Translations under genes and position numbers: made by a program | Origin: Holosporaceae bacterium | GTDB lineage: Bacteria > Pseudomonadota > Alphaproteobacteria > UBA3830 | Direction of reading: 5' to 3' | NCBI GenBank assembly: GCA_031257475.1 | Contig: JAIROP010000006.1 | Coordinates: 1 to 35,135, forward strand | DNA: 35,135 bases | Part shown: in pieces, positions 24,719-32,775 of the stretch | How positions within the stretch are numbered: the first letter of the stretch is position 1 | How the letters are laid out: each line of letters opens with the position of its first letter | Notes under the pieces: model-generated | What the model saw: the letters and a program-made list of their open reading frames with translations, nothing else | Told to the model about the DNA's origin: nothing | Databases searched by the model: none

Positions 24719-24813
24719 GTAGCCGGCCAGCGGAGCCTCTACCGGCTTCTTCAGTAGATTATCAACACCCAGAGGAAGAGGAAGAGGAAGAGGATACTGG
24801 GAGTCTAGTCTAG
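24709..24813 (+). other. Candidate -1 frameshift site and 32-codon acidic extension
   Basis: The slippery heptamer A AAA AAG (24709-24715) is in the correct phase, is followed at once by the TGA stop (24716-24718), and has a 6-bp stem AGCCGG/CCGGCT (24721-24747, 15-nt loop) five bases downstream. This is the arrangement used in E. coli dnaX. A -1 shift reads on to TAG at 24811-24813, adding VSSRPAEPLPASS... and ending in seven Glu followed by DTGSLV. Slippage of RNA polymerase on A10, or a simple homopolymer mutation, would give the same product. Confidence 0.5.
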
Positions 24814-24904
24814 AAGCGGATATTCTCCAGCAACAGACCACGATGCCCAGACAACGAAAAAATGTTTCTCTATTCACGGAGAGCCATCAAGTCGTTTGGG
24901 TCCG

Positions 24905-24938
24905 CGCTGGGGGATCCTTCCCCGGCGTTTTCTTTTCC
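24905..24938 (+). terminator. Rho-independent terminator after the 576-aa gene
   Basis: CGCTGGGG (24905-24912) pairs fully, with one T-G wobble, with CCCCGGCG (24920-24927) around a 7-nt loop, and TTTTCTTTTCC follows. It lies beyond the possible extension stop at 24813, consistent with an mRNA that includes the extension. Confidence 0.8.
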
Positions 24939-25043
24939 TAAATGTTTTTCATTCCTTGTCCGACAGTATATTCCATCCATTTCGGCAAAATTCACTGTTA
25001 ATTTTTCCAGATTATTAAGTAAAAATTAACTCTTATTCGCCAT

Positions 25044-25069
25044 ATTGGTAAAGACCAATGTTTTTTTTT
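25044..25069 (+). promoter_or_regulatory. Terminator-like hairpin in the leader of the 144-aa gene
   Basis: ATTGGT aaag ACCAAT (25044-25059) forms a 6-bp stem with a 4-nt loop, followed after one base by T9 (25061-25069). The ATG is only 16 bp further on and the ribosome site (AAAGGAGGGA) lies in between. If transcription starts upstream, this could act as an attenuator; if it starts downstream, it is simply a terminator. The stem is weak in G+C. Confidence 0.4.
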
Positions 25070-25085
25070 CGAAAAAGGAGGGAGC

Positions 25086-25520
25086 ATGAAAAAAATATCA
25101 TTATTGATCTGTCTCAGTACAAGTGTCTTGGCCATGAGGCAGCCAGAAGTCACAGAGAGAGGCGGGACATCAGTCTCCATACTGCTCAGAAATTTTACTC
25201 CAGAGAAACTCGAACAGATGGGGAGTTCGAAAAATCTTTTTGATCTACTGACCGTTGCAAATACTGTTGTTTCCCAGGTTGTTCCGGAGAACTCTCTGTT
25301 ACACAATATGACTGTCTGGCAATTTACTGATGTGCTGAAGGCATATTACATGGTGTCTACGACCAAGAACATCACCTATTTGTGTAGTTTGTGGAATATT
25401 ACGATGCTTAATCGACTAGTAGAGCTATCCACAATAACAAAAACAAAATCTGGTGCCTCAGATGCTGATTCATGGATGGGCTGGCTATTGTTTATAGGCG
25501 CTGCTGGACAATGGTTATGA
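25086..25520 (+). CDS. Orphan small exported protein, 144 aa
   Basis: I do not recognise this protein. MKKISLLICLSTSVLAMRQPE is a short signal peptide with a probable cut after LA. The mature part is about 128 residues, mostly helical, with one Cys and a hydrophobic C-terminal stretch (SWMGWLLFIGAAGQWL) that could be a membrane-associating segment. The ribosome site AAAGGAGGGA is among the best in the window, which suggests efficient translation. It lies directly downstream of another orphan exported gene but has a terminator between them, so they are separate units. It is possibly related in role to the neighbouring exported proteins, without sequence proof. Confidence 0.68.
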   Translation: MKKISLLICLSTSVLAMRQPEVTERGGTSVSILLRNFTPEKLEQMGSSKNLFDLLTVANTVVSQVVPENSLLHNMTVWQFTDVLKAYYMVSTTKNITYLCSLWNITMLNRLVELSTITKTKSGASDADSWMGWLLFIGAAGQWL

Positions 25521-25541
25521 GCTATGGCTCGGATCGGATCC

Positions 25542-25562
25542 CTGCGTACATTCACACTGTAC
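25542..25562. terminator. Hairpin after the 144-aa gene
   Basis: GCGTAC (25542-25547) and GTACGC (25557-25562) form a 6-bp stem about 22 bp after the stop. The following sequence is only mildly T-rich, so termination is uncertain. Confidence 0.35.
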
Positions 25563-25694
25563 GCTGCGGTTCTGTTCTCTACAATCTCCCAAAATTTTTT
25601 CTCTTTTAATAATTGTGATTATGTAAAACATAGGCAATAGATCTATTGTGAAACAAGGAGTATGGAGAGGATTTGGAGATAGAATAAGCAGTAT

Positions 25695-26168
25695 TCAGGA
25701 GAGAATATTTTTCCGATAAAAATCGGAGATGGCATTTCTGTAGGCGCGTCTTTTGAAGGGCACGATGCAGCGTATCAGCTCAGGAATCGATAGCCACTTC
25801 CACTCCATAAATTCTCGGGGTTCTTTTTGTATATCTATTTCTTCCTCATTTCCGAGAAATCGAAATGCCCAGAAAAAGACCTCCTGACCGATATATTCCA
25901 AGCGATTTCGCCTTTTTTGAATTATACGTTGGACATACAGGGGATAATCGTAGCGATGGATGCCGGTGGAACCAAGAGGTTCTACGGTCGAGATACCGGT
26001 TTCCTCGAAAAGCTCTCTCTTTGCTGCATCAAGGTAGTTCTCATCATCGTCAACTCCTCCTTGAGGCAATTGCCAGGCCTCATCGACGTCAACCCGTTTT
26101 CCAACGAAAACCATGGACCCGTTCAGCACCAAAACAGCCACGCACTTCCTATAGGGAAAATCCTGCAT
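25695..26168 (-). CDS. rppH: RNA pyrophosphohydrolase RppH (NUDIX)
   Basis: RppH removes pyrophosphate from the 5' triphosphate end of mRNAs and starts their decay. The 157-residue length fits. The Nudix box GGVDDDENYLDAAKRELFEETGI agrees with Gx5Ex7REUxEExGU. WQLPQGGV just before it, YIGQEVFFWAFRF and FMEWKWLSIPEL after it are typical of RppH. I use ATG 26168, preceded by GAAGGGAAGGGGGA, rather than a longer in-frame start at 26261 that overlaps yebC. It is the last gene of tkt-gap-yebC-rppH. Confidence 0.92.
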   Translation of the reverse strand: MQDFPYRKCVAVLVLNGSMVFVGKRVDVDEAWQLPQGGVDDDENYLDAAKRELFEETGISTVEPLGSTGIHRYDYPLYVQRIIQKRRNRLEYIGQEVFFWAFRFLGNEEEIDIQKEPREFMEWKWLSIPELIRCIVPFKRRAYRNAISDFYRKNILS

Positions 26169-26193
26169 TCCCCCTTCCCTTCTGCAGGTGAAA

Positions 26194-26940
26194 TTATAAC
26201 ATAGAATTAAATGCTCCGGAATCCTGCAGATCATAATTGGCCACAACCGATTGGATGTCATCGTTGTCCTCGAGGACTTCTATTAGTTTAAACAGCGTGC
26301 TGGCAGTACCATTGTCGATCACAACGGTATTTTTCGGAATCCATGTCACCTTTGCCTCCAAGGGATCTCCAAATTTTTTCGTTAAATGATCTCGTACGCA
26401 GGATAGACGGTCGATGGGACAAACAATTTCGAAAAAGTCACTTCCAAGCATGTCATCGGCACCGGCCTCGACTGCGGCCTCAATCATCATCTCTTCGGAT
26501 GAAGTTTTTTTGTCATAGGAAATGTATCCCACATGGTCAAACTGAAAACTCACGCTGTTGCTTTCTCCGAGACTTCCACCGAACTTGGTGAAAGCAGATC
26601 TAACCTCAGGGGCAGTGCGATTTTTATTGTCTGTCAAACCTTCGACAATTATGGCCACCCCGCCAGGACCATAGCCCTCATAGCGAACACTCTGATATTC
26701 TGCACCGACGTCTTCCCCAAGGGCTTTTTTGATTGCTCTATCCACATTATCTTTTGGCATATTCTCTGCGCGAGCACTGAGTAAAGCAGACCGCAAACGT
26801 GTGTTGCCCTCGGGATCGGATCCACTCTCTCTGACGGCCACGATTATTTCCCGAGAAATCTTGGAGAAAACTTTCGCTCGACGGGCATCCTGCGCGCCCT
26901 TTCTGTACATGATATTTTTGAATTGTGAATGTCCTGACAT
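26194..26940 (-). CDS. yebC: YebC/PmpR-family protein
   Basis: A 248-residue member of the YebC family. These proteins act as transcription regulators in some bacteria and, in one subgroup, as translation factors that relieve ribosome stalling at polyproline. The start MSGHSQFKNIMYRKGAQDARRAKVFSKISREI, the middle block RYEGYGPGGVAIIVEGLTDNKNRT, and FGGSLGESNSVSFQF are all family signatures. The ribosome site GGAGGTGAGAG is strong. It lies 18 bp after gap. Confidence 0.95.
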   Translation of the reverse strand: MSGHSQFKNIMYRKGAQDARRAKVFSKISREIIVAVRESGSDPEGNTRLRSALLSARAENMPKDNVDRAIKKALGEDVGAEYQSVRYEGYGPGGVAIIVEGLTDNKNRTAPEVRSAFTKFGGSLGESNSVSFQFDHVGYISYDKKTSSEEMMIEAAVEAGADDMLGSDFFEIVCPIDRLSCVRDHLTKKFGDPLEAKVTWIPKNTVVIDNGTASTLFKLIEVLEDNDDIQSVVANYDLQDSGAFNSML

Positions 26941-26958
26941 ACTCTCACCTCCATTTTT

Positions 26959-27993
26959 TCATTTTCCGGCAGGTTGGACTGCTATGAGAGCAGCAGTATC
27001 CAACATGCGATGGGAAAACCCCCATTCGTTGTCATACCAGGCAACCACATGTCCCAGGTTCCCGTCAATAACCTTCAGCAGCGGTATATCCACTATAGCA
27101 CTATGTGGATAGGTATTGAAATCGCAAGATACCAATTGATCGTCGGTGTAGGAGAAAATGTTCTTATCTCCAGACAATTGCGATACGGTGGAGGCAGAGT
27201 AGTCCACAATGACCTGTCTAAGGTCATTTTCTGTGATCTTTTTCGCTGCCACGAAAGTAAAGTCGACCATGGAAACATTCGGAGTTGGCACCCTAATGGA
27301 AAGCCCCGACAGTTTCTCCCCAAGTTCTGGAAAAATTCTCTCAATTGTTTTTGTTGCTCCGGTTGAAGTTGGGATCATGCTGCAGGCGGCAGCCCGGGAA
27401 CGTCTCAGGTCCGTGTGATTAGTATCCACCAGTCGCTGATCACCGGTGTAGGAATGTATGGTGGTGGCAAATCCACGTTCTATCCCTATCCATTGATGAA
27501 CAGCTTTCACAATATGTGCTAGGCAATTGGTTGTGCAGGAGGCATTCGAAACGACAAAATCTTTTCTGAAATCAAGGGATTTATGATTGACTCCGTAAAC
27601 GATGGTGTTGTCTGCGTCATCAACTGGACGAGAGACCAGCACCCTACTGGCTCCAGCCCTGATATGCGCTTCGCACTGACTTCTGGTTTTTAACATTCCT
27701 GTACATTCCAGGACCAAATCTATTTTTAAATCCCGCCAGGGTAATTTATCCGGACATTTTTCAGAAAGATAGGTAAATCTATTAGCATTCATCTCGAATT
27801 CATCCGCAGCTATTTTCTGTACATTTCCACCGATATGTCCATGGGCGGAATCGTACTTTAATAAATGCAGGGCCGTATCTAGGTTCTGTAGGTCATTGAT
27901 GGCCACAATATCAAAATTTGCAGTACTGCGTTCCCAAAAAGCCCTTAGTATCAATCGACCTATTCGGCCAAATCCGTTAATTGCTACTTTCAT
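26959..27993 (-). CDS. gap: Glyceraldehyde-3-phosphate dehydrogenase
   Basis: This enzyme oxidises glyceraldehyde-3-phosphate to 1,3-bisphosphoglycerate with NAD. The 344 residues (start at the second of two adjacent ATGs, 4 bp after AGGA) contain the Rossmann GFGRIGR motif and the catalytic SNASCTTNC. They also contain GDQRLVD, STGATKTIERIFPEL, and AWYDNEWGFSHR. Pgk, the next glycolytic enzyme and a usual neighbour, is not in the window. It is 9 bp downstream of tkt. Erythrose-4-phosphate dehydrogenase is a less likely reading; the family resemblance does not separate them firmly by eye. Confidence 0.93.
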   Translation of the reverse strand: MKVAINGFGRIGRLILRAFWERSTANFDIVAINDLQNLDTALHLLKYDSAHGHIGGNVQKIAADEFEMNANRFTYLSEKCPDKLPWRDLKIDLVLECTGMLKTRSQCEAHIRAGASRVLVSRPVDDADNTIVYGVNHKSLDFRKDFVVSNASCTTNCLAHIVKAVHQWIGIERGFATTIHSYTGDQRLVDTNHTDLRRSRAAACSMIPTSTGATKTIERIFPELGEKLSGLSIRVPTPNVSMVDFTFVAAKKITENDLRQVIVDYSASTVSQLSGDKNIFSYTDDQLVSCDFNTYPHSAIVDIPLLKVIDGNLGHVVAWYDNEWGFSHRMLDTAALIAVQPAGK

Positions 27994-28002
27994 CATTTCC
28001 TT

Positions 28003-29940
28003 TTAGGCTCGTTTCAAAATTTCATTGCATATATGTTGGGAAGTTAGACCAAAAAACTTATAATTTTCTGAACAAGAACAGGATTTACCAAAATTATTCA
28101 CGCCAAAAAATAGACCAGTGGATCCAAGATATTTTTCCCATCCAAAACCATTGGAGGCCTCTATGCCAATTCTCAACGAGACACCCAAAATTTTACTCCT
28201 AAATCTCTCAGATTGTTCGTCAAACAATTTCCAGCAGGGTAGGCTAACCAAATTGGCGGAAATTTTTAGATCGTTCAGCATTTTCTTGACTTCCAAAGCT
28301 ATGGCCACCTCGGATCCGGTGGCTATTAGTGTAACCCGCTTTTCATTGTCGGAGACGTCATTGTGGAGGAGGTAGGCTCCAGTTTCACATAAATTTGTTC
28401 TGTCAGAAAATCTTACGCTGGGTACTTTCTGACGGGTTAAAATTATTACCGACGGACATTCGCTCTTTAGGGCACACTCCCAGCACTCCAGAGATTCCAT
28501 TGCGTCTGCCGGTCTAAAGACGTTCAGGTTTGGAATCGCCCTTAGCGCAGCCAAATGCTCCACCGGCTGATGGGTTGGACCATCCTCTCCCACTCCTACT
28601 GAGTCATGGCTGAAAACAAATATGGATGGAATGTTCATCAGGGCGCTCATACGTATGGCCGGTCTCATGTAATCACTAAACACTAGAAACGTTCCACCAA
28701 AGCACCTTATTTTTCCTCCCGCAACAATGCCATTAATTATGGCACCCATGGCATGCTCGCGAATTCCATAGTGTAAATAATTGCCCGAAAAATCCCGCCT
28801 GGATATGGGAACCATGGTTTTAGATAGGCATCCTGTTGATTCTCCGAGATCTGCGGATCCAGATATTACATTGCTGGACACATCCATTATCTTTGAAATT
28901 ATGTTTTGGGAACTAGTGCGAGTAGCTTCGAATGGACGAGAGACAAAATATTCCTTTTTGATTGCCCGAAAAACCCTCTTCATTTCATCAACAAATTCGA
29001 ATTTTAGAGAACCGTATTTTTCGGATTGTTTTTTATACCACAACTCACAATTTTCCCGGTGACGTTTTCCAATGACTCTCCAGGTTTGCATGATATATTC
29101 AGGGATTTCGAACTGACCATATGGCCATTTTAATTTTTCTTTTGTCTTTTCAATTTCTGATAGAGAAAACGCTCCGCTGTGGGCCTGGGATTCGTTCTCC
29201 CGTGGACTACCGTAGCCAATTCTTGTCTCACAAGCTATCAACGATGGACGCGGATCTCCCTTCGCCGCGGCGAGTGCTTCGGTAAGATGTTTCTCGCAGT
29301 GGCCGTCGACGGAGGCCACATGCCATCCATAGGATTCATAGCGTGCCAGGATATTATCGCTCGTGGAAACATCGATTTTTCCGTCGATGGTGACGTGATT
29401 ATCGTCAAAAAGTAAAATCAGGCGCCCCAAAGACAGATGCCCAGCCAGAGAGCAGGCTTCATGGGAAATTCCCTCCATCAAATCCCCATCACCAACGCAC
29501 ACATACACATGGTGATTGATGCAATCATTTCCCAGCCGCACATTTAACATCCTCTCCTCAAGACTCATACCTACAGCATTGGCGATCCCCTGGCCCAGAG
29601 GACCGGTGGTAACCTCAATGCCGCAGGAGATGTCATATTCTGGGTGACCGCTGGCTTTTGAGTCCAGTTTTCGGAACTTTTTCAGACTATCCAGTGACAT
29701 CCCTCCATAACCGGTGAGATAGAGCAGTGCATAGAGGGCTGCTGATCCATGACCGCCGGATAGGACAAACCTGTCTCTATTCGGCCACAGTGGATTTTCT
29801 GGATTGAATACTAAAAAATGTCTGAATAAAACTGTGAGAGCATCAGCCATCCCAAGAGGCATACCAAGATGTCCGCTACCAGCATTAGTGACCTGGGCAA
29901 TCGATAAAAATCTAATAGCATTTGCCAGACCTCTGTGCAT
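28003..29940 (-). CDS. tkt: Transketolase
   Basis: Transketolase moves two-carbon units between sugar phosphates in the pentose phosphate pathway, linking ribose supply (rpiB is in this window) to glycolysis. The roughly 645-residue protein has the complete TPP-binding motif GDGDLMEG...DDNHVTIDG, ASGHPEYDISCGIEVTTGPLGQGIANAVGM, GIREHAMGAIINGI, DSVGVGEDGPTHQPVEHLA and a C-terminal domain. Two starts are possible: GTG 29958, or ATG 29940, chosen because it leaves a 20-odd base leader after the promoter. It heads the tkt-gap-yebC-rppH operon. Confidence 0.95.
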   Translation of the reverse strand: MHRGLANAIRFLSIAQVTNAGSGHLGMPLGMADALTVLFRHFLVFNPENPLWPNRDRFVLSGGHGSAALYALLYLTGYGGMSLDSLKKFRKLDSKASGHPEYDISCGIEVTTGPLGQGIANAVGMSLEERMLNVRLGNDCINHHVYVCVGDGDLMEGISHEACSLAGHLSLGRLILLFDDNHVTIDGKIDVSTSDNILARYESYGWHVASVDGHCEKHLTEALAAAKGDPRPSLIACETRIGYGSPRENESQAHSGAFSLSEIEKTKEKLKWPYGQFEIPEYIMQTWRVIGKRHRENCELWYKKQSEKYGSLKFEFVDEMKRVFRAIKKEYFVSRPFEATRTSSQNIISKIMDVSSNVISGSADLGESTGCLSKTMVPISRRDFSGNYLHYGIREHAMGAIINGIVAGGKIRCFGGTFLVFSDYMRPAIRMSALMNIPSIFVFSHDSVGVGEDGPTHQPVEHLAALRAIPNLNVFRPADAMESLECWECALKSECPSVIILTRQKVPSVRFSDRTNLCETGAYLLHNDVSDNEKRVTLIATGSEVAIALEVKKMLNDLKISANLVSLPCWKLFDEQSERFRSKILGVSLRIGIEASNGFGWEKYLGSTGLFFGVNNFGKSCSCSENYKFFGLTSQHICNEILKRA

Positions 29941-29970
29941 GACTCCTTCCAATTTCACGAACTTCCATTG

Positions 29971-29999
29971 ATACTACATATCATTGATGCATTATTCAA
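29971..29999 (-). promoter_or_regulatory. Promoter of the tkt-gap-yebC-rppH operon
   Basis: On the minus strand TTGAAT (29999-29994), a 17-bp spacer and TAGTAT (29976-29971) end about 31 bp upstream of ATG 29940. Confidence 0.55.
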
Positions 30000-30065
30000 A
30001 TCAAAATAAATCAATTTTGGAATATATCCCTGTTACCTGCAGCGGTTTTTACGATCGGCAAGATG

Positions 30066-30118
30066 TGGAGCATTTTTGGAAATGTAGTTTGAGAATGAGG
30101 GAATGGAAAAATGCTCCA
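30066..30118. repeat. Perfect 12-bp inverted repeat between divergent genes
   Basis: TGGAGCATTTTT (30066-30077) and AAAAATGCTCCA (30107-30118) are exact inverse copies separated by 29 bp. The element lies 67 bp upstream of the 842-aa gene and about 110 bp upstream of tkt. A leader RNA would fold into a stable stem; it might also be an operator. It differs in sequence from the palindromic elements at 2797, 17319 and 22828. A promoter for the downstream gene is not obvious. Confidence 0.6.
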
Positions 30119-30184
30119 TGGCAATAAATTTAATATAAATTCAATGTTTCCATGTGACAATTGTTTTGGTGGTTGGACGAAATT

Positions 30185-32713
30185 ATGTGGTTTTTTAGAA
30201 AAGTTGCCATTGGTTTGTTCTTTTTGTTGGGAATTAGTGATTCAATAGCTATCCGTACACATCCCAGGGATCATGCTGCGGGAACCAAGCCCAGTGCTGT
30301 GTCTCAAAGGAAGGGAAAATCACCTACTCCTGGAAAAGCCACATCTGGCAAACTGAATAAGGTACCCAGTTCTGGGCATACAGCACAGATTGGTCCCAAT
30401 AGATCTGCCGAGAAAGATAGGAAAACGATGCCCAATGCTAATCACATAGACCATACTGATTTTAGTATAGTTACTAGGAGCAAAGTCAGATCTCTGAAGC
30501 ATGGGATGAAATCCACGCCTCCAAGATTAAGTTTTGATATACCGATTGGGGAAATAATATTTGATGATAATACAGATCAAAATAGTGATTCCCCAGGCAA
30601 CTCTTCAGTAGCTGAAGATGAAGAAGATTCAGATACCGTTGCCAGCGAATCTTCAAAAACGCCTCCACCACGCAGCCGAAAAGGTAAAACGGCAAAAAAT
30701 CATGGTGAAAGTTCTCCCGGCTCAAAACTAAATATTGATGTGCCAGTTGGGGATATAGTATTTAATACTGAGGATTCAGAGAGTGATTCCTCAGGTAATT
30801 CTGCGGATGATGTTTCCGGGATGGCAATGCCACCCCAGCAACCAGGAATACCTCCACTCGTGCAGCCTATGATGGGGCAGCCATTGCCACAGAACGCTGG
30901 AGGTGCATTGATGGCTCCGCCCCCATTCTCGCCAGCTGATGGAATGCCACAGGCTGGAATGACGCTGCAACAACCAATACCCATGCAACAAGGTTTCCCT
31001 CTCCCTGCTGCCATGCCACTACCATCCGAACCAGAGCCCGAAGACGAACCTGAAGATGAGTCTGGTGAAAAGGATGGAGAAGAATCCACTGAGAATCCTC
31101 CAGCGGAGCAACCTTATGTGATTGCCCCACAGCCTTCGATTGTTCAGAGCGAAGAGATTAGACAAATAAGAGCTACGCTATCCGAGCAGAATGCTCTTCT
31201 GCAACAAATCATGCAAAACTTGAATACCGCTGAGCTGCGTTCTCAAAGTAGCGTGGATAACCGCCCAACGGAGGAGGAATTGGCGGAAGAAGCAACGGCA
31301 CGCATCAGAAGAATACATCAGGAACTGAACGAGATAAGAGATTTGATACCACCTGCCGGTGATCTACAGAAAGAAGAGGAGGAAGAAGTTGTGGAAACTA
31401 CCCTGGATCATCTGAGAAGGCGCGGCCTTCTCAACGAAGGAAGAATGGAAATGCTGGGATCTCTTCAGTCTCTGGTTGGACGATGCGATAGATGTGAAGA
31501 CAATGATGAACAACCACTTTTCTCCATCGGCAAGGTGAAGCTTTGTCATTATCATCTCAAAAAAGCGGTGAAAGGATTCGAAAGAATGGATGGAGATGAG
31601 TTTGAGACATTCACCAGTAGAAGCAAATCCCGTAGAGCACATGGTAGAAATGAAAGAGGAGATGATGATGAAGGAGGCGTTCTTGATGCGTTGGGAAAAG
31701 GACTTGAAGAAGGATTAGAAGAAGGGGTAAAGAAGGGCATAAAAAAATTGGTTGCAGGTGAAGATAAATCTACGCAAACAGCAACGACATCTGGTCAGAT
31801 GGTGCTAGGTCCAGATGGAAAACTTATACCAGCCAGTTCACTGCCATTACCCGGCGCGCCCTACGGCTATAAACTGGACCCTGTCACCGGCAGAATGGTC
31901 CCTGCGACATCTCTCCAGGAGGGGATAGCATCTGCAAATGCGGCTCCAAACGGCTGTATAATGGGAGCCGACGGTCGTATGCGAGCTGCAACGCCACAGG
32001 AAGCCGCCCTCCAGGCTCAGCAGGGAACTATACCACAAGGTCAGATGGTGCTAGGTCCAGATGGAAAACTTATACCAGCCAGTTCACTGCCATTACCCGG
32101 CGCGCCTTACGGCTATAAACTGGACCCTGTCACCGGCAGAATGGTCCCTGCGACATCTCTCCAGGAGGGGATAGCATCTGCAAATGCGGCTCCTGGTGGC
32201 TATGTCATGGGACCCACCGGCAAGATGGTGCCGGCAGCATCTTCGCAGGGGATGATTTCATCACTTGCGCAAAATTCGCCACTTAGTGGCGTGTTTAATA
32301 CTGCTAGCAGTCTCGCACAACTCGGTAGCACTGCGATGAGTTTGTTCAATAAAAAAGGCACAACAACAGGTACGGCTGCATCACCATCCGGAATCCCAGG
32401 CGTGCCAGTTTCTGGATATGCTGGTCAGCCTGGAACTCTTGGCGTGCTCCCTCCCGGCTCGGCCTATGGCCAGCCGCAGGGAGGAGTTTCTCCTAATCAA
32501 ATCGCTGCACAAAAGCAACAACTACAAGTAGATCTTTCGGATCTTCAAAGACAGCTTCAGGAAGCACAACAGAAGCTATCAACCACCAGCGGCTTCATAG
32601 CAAAGCACAGAGCTGAAAATGCTGTTAAAAAGTTGCAGAAAAAAATTGCCGAAAAACAAAAGGCAATTGATGCTGCGAATGCCCAGGCACAGCAAGCGCA
32701 GGTTCCTCACTGA
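30185..32713 (+). CDS. Large modular exported protein with internal duplications, 842 aa
   Basis: I do not recognise this protein as a whole. ATG 30185 gives MWFFRKVAIGLFFLLGISDSIA, a signal peptide; TTG 30161 is a less likely start. In order: a Lys/Ser-rich region; two related modules, DIPIGEIIF (about residues 118-126) and DVPVGDIVF (185-193), each followed by an acidic Ser-rich stretch ending in GNS; a Pro/Met/Gln-rich segment; a helical part; CDRC...CHYH (Cys 434, 437, 454, His 455, 457), a possible metal site; an EEGLEEGVKKGIKK helix; and two nearly identical repeats (about 537-588 and 619-670). A Gly/Pro linker and a coiled coil (about 772-842) follow. The design suggests a scaffold or host-interaction protein. 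Confidence 0.75.
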   Translation: MWFFRKVAIGLFFLLGISDSIAIRTHPRDHAAGTKPSAVSQRKGKSPTPGKATSGKLNKVPSSGHTAQIGPNRSAEKDRKTMPNANHIDHTDFSIVTRSKVRSLKHGMKSTPPRLSFDIPIGEIIFDDNTDQNSDSPGNSSVAEDEEDSDTVASESSKTPPPRSRKGKTAKNHGESSPGSKLNIDVPVGDIVFNTEDSESDSSGNSADDVSGMAMPPQQPGIPPLVQPMMGQPLPQNAGGALMAPPPFSPADGMPQAGMTLQQPIPMQQGFPLPAAMPLPSEPEPEDEPEDESGEKDGEESTENPPAEQPYVIAPQPSIVQSEEIRQIRATLSEQNALLQQIMQNLNTAELRSQSSVDNRPTEEELAEEATARIRRIHQELNEIRDLIPPAGDLQKEEEEEVVETTLDHLRRRGLLNEGRMEMLGSLQSLVGRCDRCEDNDEQPLFSIGKVKLCHYHLKKAVKGFERMDGDEFETFTSRSKSRRAHGRNERGDDDEGGVLDALGKGLEEGLEEGVKKGIKKLVAGEDKSTQTATTSGQMVLGPDGKLIPASSLPLPGAPYGYKLDPVTGRMVPATSLQEGIASANAAPNGCIMGADGRMRAATPQEAALQAQQGTIPQGQMVLGPDGKLIPASSLPLPGAPYGYKLDPVTGRMVPATSLQEGIASANAAPGGYVMGPTGKMVPAASSQGMISSLAQNSPLSGVFNTASSLAQLGSTAMSLFNKKGTTTGTAASPSGIPGVPVSGYAGQPGTLGVLPPGSAYGQPQGGVSPNQIAAQKQQLQVDLSDLQRQLQEAQQKLSTTSGFIAKHRAENAVKKLQKKIAEKQKAIDAANAQAQQAQVPH
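31793..31947 (+). repeat. 155-bp direct repeat, first copy
   Basis: It differs from the copy at 32039-32193 at a single position that I found (ctacggc versus ttacggc), with a 246-bp period. Each encodes GQMVLGPDGKLIPAS...GIASANAAP. Near identity at synonymous sites means a recent or gene-converted duplication. Confidence 0.92.
32039..32193 (+). repeat. 155-bp direct repeat, second copy
   Basis: Partner of 31793-31947. The 91-bp spacers and flanks after each copy are only distantly related (GADGRMRAATPQE versus GPTGKMVPAASSQ), so the 82-residue unit is old but its first part was recently homogenised. Recombination between the copies would remove or add 246 bp in frame. Confidence 0.92.
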
Positions 32714-32714
32714 G

Positions 32715-32737
32715 ACTCTGGCATTATACCACAGAGT
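32715..32737. terminator. Possible two-way hairpin between convergent genes
   Basis: ACTCTG and CAGAGT form a 6-bp stem just after the 842-aa stop and before the dapE stop on the other strand. It has no clear T-tract, so this is a weak call. Confidence 0.3.
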
Positions 32738-32775
32738 GCCGCATCTGAGAGTTTGTTGTCTAAACGAAAAAAGAT

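Larger units (their letters stand above)
24814..25085. other. Intergenic region between two exported-protein genes
   Basis: This stretch holds the terminator at 24905-24938 and a 10-bp inverted repeat GTTAATTTTT (24997-25006) / AAAAATTAAC (25021-25030). It also holds a second terminator-like hairpin at 25044-25069. I see no further gene. Confidence 0.6.

Noticed and set aside
24341-24877. 178-codon minus-strand frame across the end of the 576-aa gene
   Set aside because: Antisense to coding sequence and to the terminator region, with composition driven by the GAGGAA repeat (PLPLPLPL). No ribosome site.
31793-32193. CRISPR-like array
   Set aside because: Only two long, in-frame coding repeats with related spacers; no short regular repeats or cas genes in the window.
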